Assembly: GCF_002846575.1 (NCBI RefSeq)
Contig: NZ_PJND01000014.1
Location: forward strand, 1 to 15,145
From: Flavobacterium lindanitolerans
GTDB lineage: Bacteria > Bacteroidota > Bacteroidia > Flavobacteriales > Flavobacteriaceae
Direction of reading: 5' to 3'
Length of the DNA: 15,145 nt
This document shows, in pieces, positions 6,533 to 15,023 of this stretch. Numbering within the stretch: position 1 is the stretch's first letter; every line of letters begins with the position of its first letter. A program made the translations under genes and the position numbers. The notes under the pieces are model-generated. The model made no database searches. It saw nothing but the letters and a program-made list of their open reading frames with translations, and had not been told where the DNA came from.

Positions 6533-8983
6533 ATGCCAAATCAAAAAATAATCACACTTGACAATCTGTCACTCCAAGAATTCGACAACGATTCAGAATT
6601 AATCCCTCTTTTAACTCCTGAAGACGAAGAAGAAATGAACAATGAGCAGCTTCCGGACGACCTTCCGATTCTGCCATTACGAAATACCGTGCTATTTCCG
6701 GGTGTTGTAATTCCAATTACAGCCGGACGTGATAAATCCATTAAATTAATTAATGATGCCAATGCCGGAGGTAAGGTTATTGGAGTGGTTTCTCAAATCA
6801 ATGAGGAAGATGAAGATCCGTCACCGGAAGATATCAATAAAATAGGAACCGTAGCCAGAATTCTGCGTGTTTTAAAAATGCCTGATGGAAACGTAACTGT
6901 AATTCTTCAAGGTAAAAAACGTTTTGAAATTGATGCTGTCACTTCTGAACAGCCTTATTTGAAAGCTACAATCAAAGAGGTTCCTGAAAAGCGTCCTGAT
7001 AATGATGATGCTGAATTTGCGACTATTATCGAATCGGTAAAAGATTTGGCTATCCAGATTATTAAAGAGAGTCCAAACATTCCTACGGAAGCTACTTTCG
7101 CTATCAAAAACATTGAAAGCAAGTCGTTCCTGATCAATTTTGTTTCTTCCAATATGAATCTTTCGGTTAAAGAGAAACAAGATTTGTTGATAATTAACGA
7201 CTTGAAAGAAAGAGCCTTGTCGACACTTCGTTATATGAATGTCGAGTTGCAGAAACTGGAATTGAAGAACGATATACAGTCTAAAGTTCGCTTTGACCTG
7301 GACCAACAGCAGCGTGAATATTTCCTTCATCAGCAGATGAAAACTATTCAGGAAGAATTGGGTGGCGTTTCTCAGGAGGAAGAAATCGAAGAAATGCGTC
7401 AGAAAGGACTAAAGAAGAAATGGAACGAAAAAACGAAAACCCATTTCGAAAAAGAACTTTCAAAAATGCAGCGTATGAATCCGCAATCTCCGGATTTCGG
7501 TATACAAAGAAATTACCTTGAGCTCTATCTTGAACTGCCATGGAATGAATTTTCTAAAGATAATTTTGACCTGAAAAGAGCACAAAAAATATTAGACAGG
7601 GATCATTTTGGATTGGAAGATGTGAAGAAAAGAATGATTGAACATCTTGCGGTCTTAAAGCTCAGAAATGATATGAAATCTCCAATCCTTTGTTTATATG
7701 GGCCTCCTGGTGTAGGTAAGACCTCGATTGGAAAATCCGTTGCCGAAGCATTAGGCAGGGAATATGTAAGGATTTCTCTGGGAGGCCTGCGCGATGAAGC
7801 TGAAATTCGAGGCCACAGAAAAACATATATCGGAGCCATGCCCGGAAGAATTATCCAGAGTCTAAAAAAGGCAAAAACGGCAAATCCTGTTTTTGTACTG
7901 GATGAGATAGATAAGCTTTCCAGCGGTAATAATGGTGACCCGTCTTCTGCCTTGCTGGAAGTTCTGGATCCGGAACAAAATTCAGATTTCTATGATAACT
8001 TCCTGGAAATGGGATTTGACCTTTCCCGTGTTATGTTTATAGCTACATCTAACAATATGTCTGCAATCCAGCCTGCTTTAAGAGATAGGATGGAAGTAAT
8101 CAACATGACAGGCTATACCATTGAAGAAAAGGTAGAAATTGCCAAACAGCATTTGCTTCCAAAACAATTGAAAGAGCACGGACTGACTACTAAAGATTTA
8201 TCCATCGGAAAGAAACAGTTGGAAAAGATTGTAGTAGGCTATACAAGAGAATCCGGTGTAAGAGGTTTGGAAAAACAAATTGCCAAAATGGTCCGAAATA
8301 CGGCCAAATCTATTGCAATGGAAGAAGAGTATAATGTAAAAGTTACAGACGAAGATATTGTAAAAGTTCTTGGTGCGGCCAGAATGGAACGCGATAAGTA
8401 TGAAAATAATGAGGTGGCAGGTGTGGTTACCGGATTAGCCTGGACAAGTGTTGGTGGAGATATCCTTTTTATAGAATCGATTTTATCAAAAGGAAAAGGA
8501 AGTTTGACCATGACAGGGAATTTAGGAACGGTAATGAAAGAATCGGCTACGATTGCTTTGGAATACATCAAGTCCAATGCCGAACGACTAGGAATAGGAC
8601 CCGATGTGATTTCGAATTACAACGTACACATTCACGTTCCTGAAGGAGCTACTCCAAAAGACGGACCAAGCGCCGGAGTTGCCATGTTAACTTCTTTGGT
8701 ATCTTCTTTTGTACAAAGAAGAGTAAAGAAAAGCCTTGCTATGACCGGAGAAATAACACTTCGTGGAAGAGTATTGCCGGTGGGAGGAATTAAAGAAAAA
8801 ATATTGGCTGCCAAAAGGGCAAATATTAAGGAAATTATTCTTTGCCATGAAAACAAGCGCGATATTGATGAAATCAAACCTGAATATTTGGAAGGACTGA
8901 CTTTCCATTATGTGAAGGAGATGAGCGAGGTTCTGGCAATAGCCATAACAGACCAGAAAGCTAAAAATGCAAAAGCGTTATAA
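6533..8983 (+). CDS. lon: ATP-dependent Lon protease
   Basis: The 816-residue protein is a full-length LonA protease that degrades damaged and short-lived regulatory proteins in the cytoplasm. An acidic N-terminal extension (about 1-43) precedes the LON substrate-binding domain (LPILPLRNTVLFPGVVIP from 44). A coiled region covers about 230-310. The AAA+ module has Walker A GPPGVGKT (390-397), Walker B VFVLDEID (453-460) and the conserved GGLRDEAEIRGHRKTY (417-432). The C-terminal S16 protease domain has catalytic Ser713 in PKDGPSAG and Lys756 in GGIKEK, with the 43-residue spacing seen in E. coli (S679/K722). Nothing essential is missing. The gene is monocistronic: terminators lie on both sides and a candidate promoter is overlaid by an inverted repeat. 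Confidence 0.98.
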   Translation: MPNQKIITLDNLSLQEFDNDSELIPLLTPEDEEEMNNEQLPDDLPILPLRNTVLFPGVVIPITAGRDKSIKLINDANAGGKVIGVVSQINEEDEDPSPEDINKIGTVARILRVLKMPDGNVTVILQGKKRFEIDAVTSEQPYLKATIKEVPEKRPDNDDAEFATIIESVKDLAIQIIKESPNIPTEATFAIKNIESKSFLINFVSSNMNLSVKEKQDLLIINDLKERALSTLRYMNVELQKLELKNDIQSKVRFDLDQQQREYFLHQQMKTIQEELGGVSQEEEIEEMRQKGLKKKWNEKTKTHFEKELSKMQRMNPQSPDFGIQRNYLELYLELPWNEFSKDNFDLKRAQKILDRDHFGLEDVKKRMIEHLAVLKLRNDMKSPILCLYGPPGVGKTSIGKSVAEALGREYVRISLGGLRDEAEIRGHRKTYIGAMPGRIIQSLKKAKTANPVFVLDEIDKLSSGNNGDPSSALLEVLDPEQNSDFYDNFLEMGFDLSRVMFIATSNNMSAIQPALRDRMEVINMTGYTIEEKVEIAKQHLLPKQLKEHGLTTKDLSIGKKQLEKIVVGYTRESGVRGLEKQIAKMVRNTAKSIAMEEEYNVKVTDEDIVKVLGAARMERDKYENNEVAGVVTGLAWTSVGGDILFIESILSKGKGSLTMTGNLGTVMKESATIALEYIKSNAERLGIGPDVISNYNVHIHVPEGATPKDGPSAGVAMLTSLVSSFVQRRVKKSLAMTGEITLRGRVLPVGGIKEKILAAKRANIKEIILCHENKRDIDEIKPEYLEGLTFHYVKEMSEVLAIAITDQKAKNAKAL

Positions 8984-9010
8984 TCTTTAGAAACGCATAG
9001 CTTATATTAT

Positions 9011-9060
9011 AAAGGCAAAAGTGAATTAATTTTCAACTTTTGCCTTTTCTGTTTTATCTT
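9011..9060 (+). terminator. Terminator of lon
   Basis: A perfect 12-bp stem (AAAGGCAAAAGT 9011-9022 with ACTTTTGCCTTT 9036-9047) closes on an AT-rich 13-nt loop, which can pair further (GAA/TTC) with one bulge. A T-rich tail runs to 9060. The ten bases CTTTTGCCTT of the 3' arm recur at 9058-9067. Confidence 0.8.
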
Positions 9061-9067
9061 TTGCCTT

Positions 9068-9084
9068 AAAAAATAATATCTTCG
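9068..9084 (+). promoter_or_regulatory. Candidate porQ-cmk promoter
   Basis: TATCTTCG at 9077-9084 is a near match to TANNTTTG. The 17 bases 9068-9084 are identical to those before the MFS transporter gene (4024-4040). The -33 element is ambiguous. The leader to the ATG at 9126 would be about 35 nt. Confidence 0.45.
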
Positions 9085-9125
9085 CATCTGCGTTATATAT
9101 TCAGAAAAATAAGGAAAATCCCTAG

Positions 9126-10145
9126 ATGTTTAAGAAACTGTTTATTGTTTTTTTATTGCTGTTTTGTGCTGAAGGTTTCAGCCAGATTGGCGGTAAATAT
9201 GTTTATCAGTTTCTAAATTTGATGACTTCGCCAAGACAGGCAGCATTAGGAGGAAAGGCCGTAACGATTTATGACTATGATGTCAATCAGGGATTCTTTA
9301 ACCCTGCAACCATCAATCCGGAAATGGATAATCATCTTTCCGTAAATTATGGCAGCTATTTCGGAGAAGTAACCTATGGAACGGCAGCCTATGCCTATAC
9401 CTATGACCGCCATGTCCAGACTTTCCATGCCGGCGTAAATTATGTCAATTATGGCAATTTTGAAGGATATGACGAAAACGGACAAAAAACGGCTGATTTT
9501 ACAGGAAGCGAAATTGCACTTTCTTTAGGATATGCCTATAATGTTCCCTGGACCGACATTTTTATAGGAGCCAACCTGAAATTAATATCCTCAACCCTGG
9601 AAAGTTACAATTCTTTTGGTGCGGCTATGGACCTGGGAGCCTTATATGTAGATGATTATAATGATATCAATATTGGACTGGCAATACGCAATGTGGGTGT
9701 CCAGATAAAACCCTATCAGGATACGAATGAAAAATTGCCGATGGAAATTGTAGCCGGAATTTCTCAGGAATTAGAAAATGTGCCAATCCGCTGGCACCTG
9801 ACTTTCGAAAATCTCCAGCAATGGAATATCGCTTTTTCCAATCCAAACAGGGCAGAAGGCTCATTAGATGGTGGAAGTAAGGAAGAAAAAGTCGGTTTTT
9901 TAAATAATGCTTTAAGACACGTTATAGTAGGAGCTGAACTTTTTCCTGAAAAAAGTTTTTCCATTCGTTTAGGATATAATTTTAGAAGAGCGGAAGAATT
10001 GCGTATTGTAGAACAACGTAATTTTTCAGGACTTTCAGCCGGTTTTGGTTTGCGATTCAATAAAATCAGATTTGATTATTCCTATTCCAGATATACCGCT
10101 GCAGCCAGTACGAGCCTTTTCGGATTAATGATTAACCTTCAATAA
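9126..10145 (+). CDS. porQ: Type IX secretion system protein PorQ
   Basis: The 339-residue protein has an Sec signal peptide (MFKKLFIVFLLLFCAEGFS) cleaved before QIGGKYVYQFL. The mature protein shows the PorV/PorQ-type N-terminus, LMTSPRQAALGGKAVTIYD (32-50), then the NPATINPEMDNHLSVNYG segment, and many alternating aromatic/polar strands typical of an outer-membrane beta barrel. It ends in a hydrophobic strand (TSLFGLMINLQ). PorQ is part of the outer-membrane attachment complex with PorU, PorV and PorZ, which processes T9SS cargo and joins it to the surface. Length and ending fit PorQ rather than the longer PorV. It lies 6 bases from cmk, so they are probably co-transcribed. Confidence 0.9.
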   Translation: MFKKLFIVFLLLFCAEGFSQIGGKYVYQFLNLMTSPRQAALGGKAVTIYDYDVNQGFFNPATINPEMDNHLSVNYGSYFGEVTYGTAAYAYTYDRHVQTFHAGVNYVNYGNFEGYDENGQKTADFTGSEIALSLGYAYNVPWTDIFIGANLKLISSTLESYNSFGAAMDLGALYVDDYNDINIGLAIRNVGVQIKPYQDTNEKLPMEIVAGISQELENVPIRWHLTFENLQQWNIAFSNPNRAEGSLDGGSKEEKVGFLNNALRHVIVGAELFPEKSFSIRLGYNFRRAEELRIVEQRNFSGLSAGFGLRFNKIRFDYSYSRYTAAASTSLFGLMINLQ

Positions 10146-10151
10146 ATTATT

Positions 10152-10847
10152 TTGGATAAAAAAATTACTATTGCCATTGATGGCTTTTCGTCTACGGGAA
10201 AAAGTACGCTGGCAAAACAATTGGCCAAATACTTAGGCTATATCTATGTCGATACGGGAGCCATGTATCGCGCTGTGACATTATATGCCATGCAGCATGA
10301 CTTTATTTCGGATACCCATTTTGACAAAAAAGCATTGATAGAAAGACTTCCTAAAATCAGTCTTCAGTTTCTTTTTAATCCCGATTTGGGTTATGCCGAG
10401 ATTTTTCTCAATGAAAAAAATGTTGAAGCCGAGATCAGGACACTTGAAGTATCCAATTTTGTGAGCCGGATTGCCGAAATCTCGGAAGTTCGTGCCAAGC
10501 TTGTCGAACAACAGCAAAATATGGGAAAAAACAAAGGTATTGTAATGGACGGAAGAGATATAGGAACCGTTGTCTTTACAGATGCCGAATTAAAGCTGTT
10601 TATGACGGCAAGTCCTGAAACCAGAGCAAGAAGGCGTTATGAGGAATTGCTTCAAAAAGGACAGGAAGTGACATATGAGGAAGTGCTTAAAAACGTTCAG
10701 GAACGCGATTATATTGATACTCACAGGGAAGACTCACCTTTAACAAAAGCGGATGATGCTATTGAAATAGATAATTCGCACCTTTCTATACAGGAACAGT
10801 TTGACAAAGTTTTAGGATTGGTAAATACTGTAGCTAAAACGTTGTAA
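10152..10847 (+). CDS. cmk: Cytidylate kinase
   Basis: The 231-residue enzyme phosphorylates CMP and dCMP with ATP. Motifs in order: P-loop GFSSTGKST (11-19), DTGAMYRAV (34-42), MDGRDIGTVVF (132-142), the arginine-rich lid TRARRRYEE (157-165), and RDYIDTHREDSPLTKA (185-200), which supplies nucleotide-binding residues. Length fits the Cmk family (about 225-230). The start is TTG at 10152, with no in-frame ATG near; it gives MDKKITIAIDGFSSTG, the expected N-terminus, and follows the porQ stop by 6 bases. The weak start and short gap suggest translational coupling to porQ. Transcription may continue into the permease gene because no hairpin terminator follows. Confidence 0.97.
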   Translation: MDKKITIAIDGFSSTGKSTLAKQLAKYLGYIYVDTGAMYRAVTLYAMQHDFISDTHFDKKALIERLPKISLQFLFNPDLGYAEIFLNEKNVEAEIRTLEVSNFVSRIAEISEVRAKLVEQQQNMGKNKGIVMDGRDIGTVVFTDAELKLFMTASPETRARRRYEELLQKGQEVTYEEVLKNVQERDYIDTHREDSPLTKADDAIEIDNSHLSIQEQFDKVLGLVNTVAKTL

Positions 10848-10850
10848 TTT

Positions 10851-10881
10851 TTTGTTTATCTCATTTTTAATAGTAGATTTA
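10851..10881 (+). promoter_or_regulatory. Candidate promoter of the nucleoside permease gene
   Basis: TTTG (10851-10854) and TAGATTTA (10874-10881) are separated by 19 bases. The -7 element lacks the final G. No terminator separates cmk from this gene, so the promoter may be secondary. Confidence 0.35.
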
Positions 10882-10915
10882 CAGGCTGTTATTTTTTCAA
10901 CATACAAACTTATTT

Positions 10916-12241
10916 ATGGGAATAAAATTTAGGTTAACTTTGATGAGCTTTCTCCAGTTTTTTGTTTGGGGAGCCTGGCTTATCACGATTGGAACATATT
11001 GTTTTAATGCAAAAGGCTGGACAGGTGCTGAATTTGGCGCTATATTTTCAACATTAGGCCTTTCTTCTTTATTTATGCCGGCATTGACCGGAATTATAGC
11101 CGATAAATGGCTCAATGCTGAAAAGCTTTACGGAATCCTCCACATATTATATGGTCTTATCCTTTTATATGTCCCTGAAGTTAATGATCCTTCCATTTTA
11201 TTCTACGTTATTTTTGGAGCAATGATTTGCTATATGCCAACCATTTCGCTTTCCAATTCCATAGCCTATACTATATTAAAGAACAATAAATATGATGTAG
11301 TAAAGGTTTTTCCACCAATTCGTGTTTGGGGAACTATAGGTTTTATCGTAGCCATGTGGATTACGAATATTTTCAGTTCGCCAACGCCACCTAATATCTT
11401 TAAGGATTTAGGATTGAGTGTAGGTAATGCGATGTCTTCCGTATCAGGTAATCCTATTTATGCTAACCAGTTTTATATTGCCGCTTTTGTAGCTATTTTG
11501 CTGGGTATCTATTCGTTTACCTTGCCAAAATGTCCACCACAAAAATCAATTGCAGAAGATGCAAGTTTTGTGGAGCAATTAGGATTGAATGCTTTCAAAC
11601 TGTTCAGTTCCTATAAAATGGCGTTGTTTTTTATATTTTCTATGTTTTTGGGAGGCGCTTTGCAGCTTACCAATATGTATGGCGATGCCTTTTTAAATGA
11701 TTTCGCCAAGATTCCGGAATACAAAGATTCATTTGTAGTTGAATATTCAACAATAATCATGTCGATTTCGCAGGTTTCTGAGACCTTGTTCATTCTGGCG
11801 ATTCCTTTCTTTTTGAAACGTTTCGGAATCAAACAGGTAATGCTGTTCTCCATGATAGCATGGGTACTTCGTTTTGGGCTTTTCGCTTATGGCGATCCGG
11901 TACAAGGTTTATGGATGATTATTCTTTCCTGTATCGTATACGGAATGGCGTTTGATTTCTTTAATATATCAGGTTCCTTATTTGTTGAAACAACAACCGA
12001 TTCTAAAATTCGTGCCAGCGCACAAGGATTGTTTATGATGATGACGAATGGTGTAGGGGCGTATTTGGGAAGTGTTATCAGCGGTTATGCTATTGATAAA
12101 TATTTTACTCACGGAGAAACTAAAGACTGGCATAGTATATGGCTTTCTTTTGCCCTGTATGCGTTGATAATTTCCATTGCCTTCGCGGTAATGTTCAAAC
12201 ACAAACACAAGCCGGAAGATGTTGAAAATATATCACATTAA
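10916..12241 (+). CDS. NupG-family nucleoside permease
   Basis: The 441-residue, 12-segment inner-membrane protein belongs to the nucleoside:H+ symporter branch of the MFS (NupG, XapB). Landmarks are the N-terminal LQFFVWGAWLITIGTY (13-28), the MFS motif A-like TGIIADKWLNAEKLYG (58-73), the family motif RVWGTIGF (about 137-144), and the C-terminal TNGVGAYLGSVISGYAID (373-390). The expected role is proton-driven nucleoside uptake for salvage, and a position right after cmk fits pyrimidine nucleotide salvage. Specificity cannot be read from the sequence. The ATG at 10916 gives the usual short cytoplasmic N-terminus (MGIKFRLTLMSF). A terminator follows 8 bases after the stop. Confidence 0.9.
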   Translation: MGIKFRLTLMSFLQFFVWGAWLITIGTYCFNAKGWTGAEFGAIFSTLGLSSLFMPALTGIIADKWLNAEKLYGILHILYGLILLYVPEVNDPSILFYVIFGAMICYMPTISLSNSIAYTILKNNKYDVVKVFPPIRVWGTIGFIVAMWITNIFSSPTPPNIFKDLGLSVGNAMSSVSGNPIYANQFYIAAFVAILLGIYSFTLPKCPPQKSIAEDASFVEQLGLNAFKLFSSYKMALFFIFSMFLGGALQLTNMYGDAFLNDFAKIPEYKDSFVVEYSTIIMSISQVSETLFILAIPFFLKRFGIKQVMLFSMIAWVLRFGLFAYGDPVQGLWMIILSCIVYGMAFDFFNISGSLFVETTTDSKIRASAQGLFMMMTNGVGAYLGSVISGYAIDKYFTHGETKDWHSIWLSFALYALIISIAFAVMFKHKHKPEDVENISH

Positions 12242-12248
12242 AAAACTA

Positions 12249-12276
12249 AAAGAGCTTCAGATTGAGGCTCTTTTTT
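12249..12276 (+). terminator. Terminator of the nucleoside permease gene
   Basis: An 11-bp stem with one G-T pair (12249-12259 with 12263-12273) has a tight GAT loop and a T run to 12276. From here to 12366 I see nothing else. Confidence 0.85.
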
Positions 12277-12366
12277 GTTATTGGATGTTTTGGGAGTTAA
12301 ATAATAGCCATTCTTCTTAGGTTTTGATTTATAAACATTTAGGATAAAAGCTTCATTCTGGAATTA

Positions 12367-12398
12367 TTTGGTAGATTAAAAAATATTTATTAATTTTG
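12367..12398 (+). promoter_or_regulatory. Promoter of rpsA
   Basis: TTTG (12367-12370) and TAATTTTG (12391-12398) are separated by 20 bases and match the Bacteroidetes -33 and -7 consensus fully. It is the best promoter in the window, as expected before a highly expressed ribosomal gene. The predicted start of transcription is near 12405, giving a leader of about 115 nt. Confidence 0.7.
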
Positions 12399-12447
12399 CG
12401 CACCTTTTGGCGAAGAAGAGTTTCCTTTAGGTATCAACTATTTATGT

Positions 12448-12465
12448 AAAACACTTCTGTGTTTT
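12448..12465 (+). promoter_or_regulatory. Hairpin in the rpsA leader
   Basis: AAAACAC (12448-12454) and GTGTTTT (12459-12465) form a perfect 7-bp stem with a TTCT tetraloop, 54 bases before the rpsA ATG and inside the predicted leader. No T run follows, so it is not a simple terminator. It could be a site for autoregulation by S1, as known for E. coli rpsA, but the E. coli leader structure is not recognisable here. Confidence 0.4.
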
Positions 12466-12519
12466 CTATTGCATCAAGAAACTCGAGAAAACATAGGATA
12501 CAAATTTTTATCAGAACAA

Positions 12520-14292
12520 ATGTCTGAACAAACAAAAGCACAAGCGGAATTTTTAGAGAACTTTAACTGGCACAACTTCCAAGAAGGTATTGATGCTGTT
12601 GACGAAAAAAACCTGAAAGAATTCGAAGAGTTAGTTGAAAAAACTTTTATCTCTACAGATCAGGAAGAAGTAGTTGAAGGTGTTGTAGTTAGAATCACTG
12701 ACAGAGATGCTATCGTTGATATCAACGCTAAATCTGAAGGTGTTATTTCTTTAAACGAATTCCGTTACAATCCAAACTTAAAAGTAGGAGACAAAGTAGA
12801 AGTATTAATTGACGTTCGTGAGGACAAAACAGGTCAGTTGGTTCTTTCTCACAGAAAAGCTCGTACTATCAAAGCTTGGGATAGAGTTATTGCAGCTAAT
12901 GAAACAGGTGAAATCGTTAACGGTTTCGTTAAATGCAGAACTAAAGGTGGTATGATCGTTGACGTATTCGGAATCGAGGCTTTCTTGCCAGGTTCTCAAA
13001 TCGACGTGAAGCCAATCAGAGATTACGATCAGTATGTAAACAAAATGATGGAATTCAAAGTTGTGAAAATCAACCATGAGTTCAAAAACGTTGTTGTTTC
13101 TCATAAAGCGCTTATCGAAGCTGATATCGAAGTACAGAAAAAAGAAATTATCGGTCAATTAGAAAAAGGACAAGTATTAGAAGGTGTTGTTAAAAACATT
13201 ACTTCTTATGGTGTGTTCATTGACCTTGGAGGTGTTGACGGATTGATCCACATTACTGACCTTTCTTGGTCAAGAATCAACCACCCAAGCGAAGTTCTTG
13301 AATTAGACCAAAAACTAAACGTTGTTATCCTTGATTTCGATGATGAGAAAACAAGAATCCAACTTGGTTTGAAACAATTAAACGCTCACCCATGGGATGC
13401 ACTTGATGCTAACCTGAAAGTAGGTGACAAAGTGAAAGGTAAAGTTGTAGTTATCGCTGACTACGGTGCTTTCATCGAAGTTGCTGAAGGTGTTGAAGGC
13501 CTAATCCACGTTTCTGAAATGTCTTGGTCAACTCACTTGAGAAGTGCTCAGGATTTCGTAAAAGTTGGTGACGAAGTTGAAGCTGTTATCTTGACTTTGG
13601 ATAGAGAAGATCGTAAGATGTCTCTTGGTATCAAGCAATTGACTCAAGATCCATGGACTGATATCACTGCTAAATACCCTGTAGGTTCTAAACACACAGG
13701 TATCGTTAGAAACTTTACAAATTTTGGTGTTTTCGTAGAATTGGAAGAAGGAATCGATGGATTAATCTACATTTCTGATCTTTCCTGGACTAAGAAAATC
13801 AAGCACCCATCTGAATTCGTAAGCGTTGGTGAAAAACTTGACGTAGTAGTATTAGAGTTGGATGTTGAAGGACGTAAATTATCTTTAGGTCACAAACAGA
13901 CTACTGCTAACCCTTGGGATAAATACGAAGATTCATTCGCTGTTGGAACTATCCACACTGGAGAAATCTCTGAAATCGTTGACAAAGGAGCTACTGTAGA
14001 ATTCGGTGATGATATCGTTGCTTTCATCCCAACCCGTCACCTTGAAAAAGAGGACGGTAAGAAATTGAAAAAAGGTGAAACAGCTGATTTCAAAGTGATC
14101 GAGTTCAACAAAGAATTCAAAAGAGTAGTTGCTTCTCACACTGCTATCTTCCGTGAAGAAGAAGAGAAAAACGTGAAAGCTGCTTCTGAGAATACTACAA
14201 TGTCTTCAAGTAATGCTACTGCATCTACTTTAGGAGATAACAATGATATTCTTGCTGAATTGAAAGCTAAAATGGAAAAAGGAGGGAACTAA
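12520..14292 (+). CDS. rpsA: 30S ribosomal protein S1
   Basis: The 590-residue protein carries six S1 RNA-binding repeats, at about 50-112, 130-197, 215-286, 302-371, 388-457 and 475-540. Repeats 3 to 5 are the most alike (GVFIDLGGVDGLIHITDLSW and its counterparts GAFIEV..., GVFVEL...). The C-terminal tail (550-590) is polar and ends in ILAELKAKMEKGGN, typical of Bacteroidetes S1. S1 helps load mRNA on the 30S subunit, which matters in a group that mostly lacks Shine-Dalgarno sequences. The frame is open back to a TTG at 12469, but the ATG at 12520 gives the normal N-terminus (MSEQTKAQAEFLENFNWHNF). Codon use is strongly biased to AAC, TTC, GAC, ATC and CGT compared with neighbours, as in highly expressed genes. 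Confidence 0.97.
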   Translation: MSEQTKAQAEFLENFNWHNFQEGIDAVDEKNLKEFEELVEKTFISTDQEEVVEGVVVRITDRDAIVDINAKSEGVISLNEFRYNPNLKVGDKVEVLIDVREDKTGQLVLSHRKARTIKAWDRVIAANETGEIVNGFVKCRTKGGMIVDVFGIEAFLPGSQIDVKPIRDYDQYVNKMMEFKVVKINHEFKNVVVSHKALIEADIEVQKKEIIGQLEKGQVLEGVVKNITSYGVFIDLGGVDGLIHITDLSWSRINHPSEVLELDQKLNVVILDFDDEKTRIQLGLKQLNAHPWDALDANLKVGDKVKGKVVVIADYGAFIEVAEGVEGLIHVSEMSWSTHLRSAQDFVKVGDEVEAVILTLDREDRKMSLGIKQLTQDPWTDITAKYPVGSKHTGIVRNFTNFGVFVELEEGIDGLIYISDLSWTKKIKHPSEFVSVGEKLDVVVLELDVEGRKLSLGHKQTTANPWDKYEDSFAVGTIHTGEISEIVDKGATVEFGDDIVAFIPTRHLEKEDGKKLKKGETADFKVIEFNKEFKRVVASHTAIFREEEEKNVKAASENTTMSSSNATASTLGDNNDILAELKAKMEKGGN

Positions 14293-14311
14293 TCCTGACT
14301 GATTTTAATAC

Positions 14312-14341
14312 AAAAGCCTCACGGAAATGTGGGGCTTTTTT
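14312..14341 (+). terminator. Terminator of rpsA
   Basis: An 11-bp stem with one G-T pair (AAAAGCCTCAC 14312-14322 with 14329-14339) has a 6-nt loop, and its T run extends to 14341. Confidence 0.88.
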
Positions 14342-14374
14342 AATTATTTTAAATGATAATATTAAAATTTTGTT

Positions 14375-14382
14375 TACATTTG
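14375..14382 (+). promoter_or_regulatory. Candidate promoter -7 element for the FAS1 gene
   Basis: TACATTTG matches TANNTTTG exactly, 58 bases before the ATG. The -33 region is AT-rich without a clear TTG. Confidence 0.5.
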
Positions 14383-14440
14383 AAATCCTAAAATAAAGGA
14401 ATTCTGTTCCCTATTACCAATGTATTTTTAAAAACTAACT

Positions 14441-15004
14441 ATGAAGACTAATAAAAATCTGGCAATTATTCTTTTTGCATTATTGTTAAGCGTTGCATCA
14501 TTTGCCCAAAAGAACCAAAAAAGGGCAAATATGAATGTCGTTAACCCAAAGTTTGACGCAACTAAAAATATTATCGATAACCTTACGGCTTCGCAGAATT
14601 ATTCTTCTTTAGCAAAGGTTTTTAAAGCTGCAGAGTTTGAGCAAATGCTGCGCGAAGAAGGACCTTATACCATTTTGGCACCTAGCAATGATGTCATCAG
14701 CAGGTCTTCAGAAAATTTAGAATTCATGACCGATCCAAAAAATATTCACCGTACTAAAGATATTGCGGCTTACTATATGATTCCGGGTAAGTGGTATGCT
14801 TCAGATTTCGGGAAATTAATTCGAATGAGTAAAGGAAGAGGTGAAATCAAAACGGCTGATGGTGATATTCTTATCATTACTCTTGAAAACAGTATTATCT
14901 ATTTGACAGATGCTAAAGGAAATAAGGCAAAACTGGTGTTCACAGATGCTATCCAAAGCAATGGAATTATTCACGGTATTGACAAAACTTTTTCTCCTAA
15001 CTAA
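14441..15004 (+). CDS. Secreted fasciclin (FAS1) domain protein
   Basis: The 187-residue protein has an Sec signal peptide (about 1-22, SVASFA then QKNQKR). A single FAS1 domain follows from about residue 41 to 184: the opening NIIDNLTASQNYSSLAKVFK, the H1-type motif GPYTILAPSNDVI (74-86), the YYMIPGKW segment (111-118) where many members have YHVLPGK, and the closing IQSNGIIHGIDK (171-182), which matches the H2 motif. No lipobox, transmembrane anchor or T9SS C-terminal sorting domain is visible, so it should be periplasmic or released. Bacterial FAS1 proteins are often linked to adhesion or stress, but the role here is unknown. It is monocistronic with its own -7 element and terminator. Confidence 0.92.
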   Translation: MKTNKNLAIILFALLLSVASFAQKNQKRANMNVVNPKFDATKNIIDNLTASQNYSSLAKVFKAAEFEQMLREEGPYTILAPSNDVISRSSENLEFMTDPKNIHRTKDIAAYYMIPGKWYASDFGKLIRMSKGRGEIKTADGDILIITLENSIIYLTDAKGNKAKLVFTDAIQSNGIIHGIDKTFSPN

Positions 15005-15023
15005 ATAGAAGGATTAACAAATA

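Noticed and set aside
6872..7330. 152-codon antisense reading frame inside lon
   Set aside because: It mirrors lon codons, has no homology-like motifs, and coding potential of the plus-strand lon is certain. The same holds for the other antisense frames in lon, rpsA and porQ.
9037..9067. Direct repeat CTTTTGCCTT before porQ
   Set aside because: One copy is the 3' arm of the lon terminator; the second is a short T-rich match with no evident role.
12469..12519. N-terminal extension of rpsA by 17 codons from a TTG
   Set aside because: The extension lacks S1-like sequence, lies in the leader next to a hairpin, and the ATG at 12520 gives the expected N-terminus.
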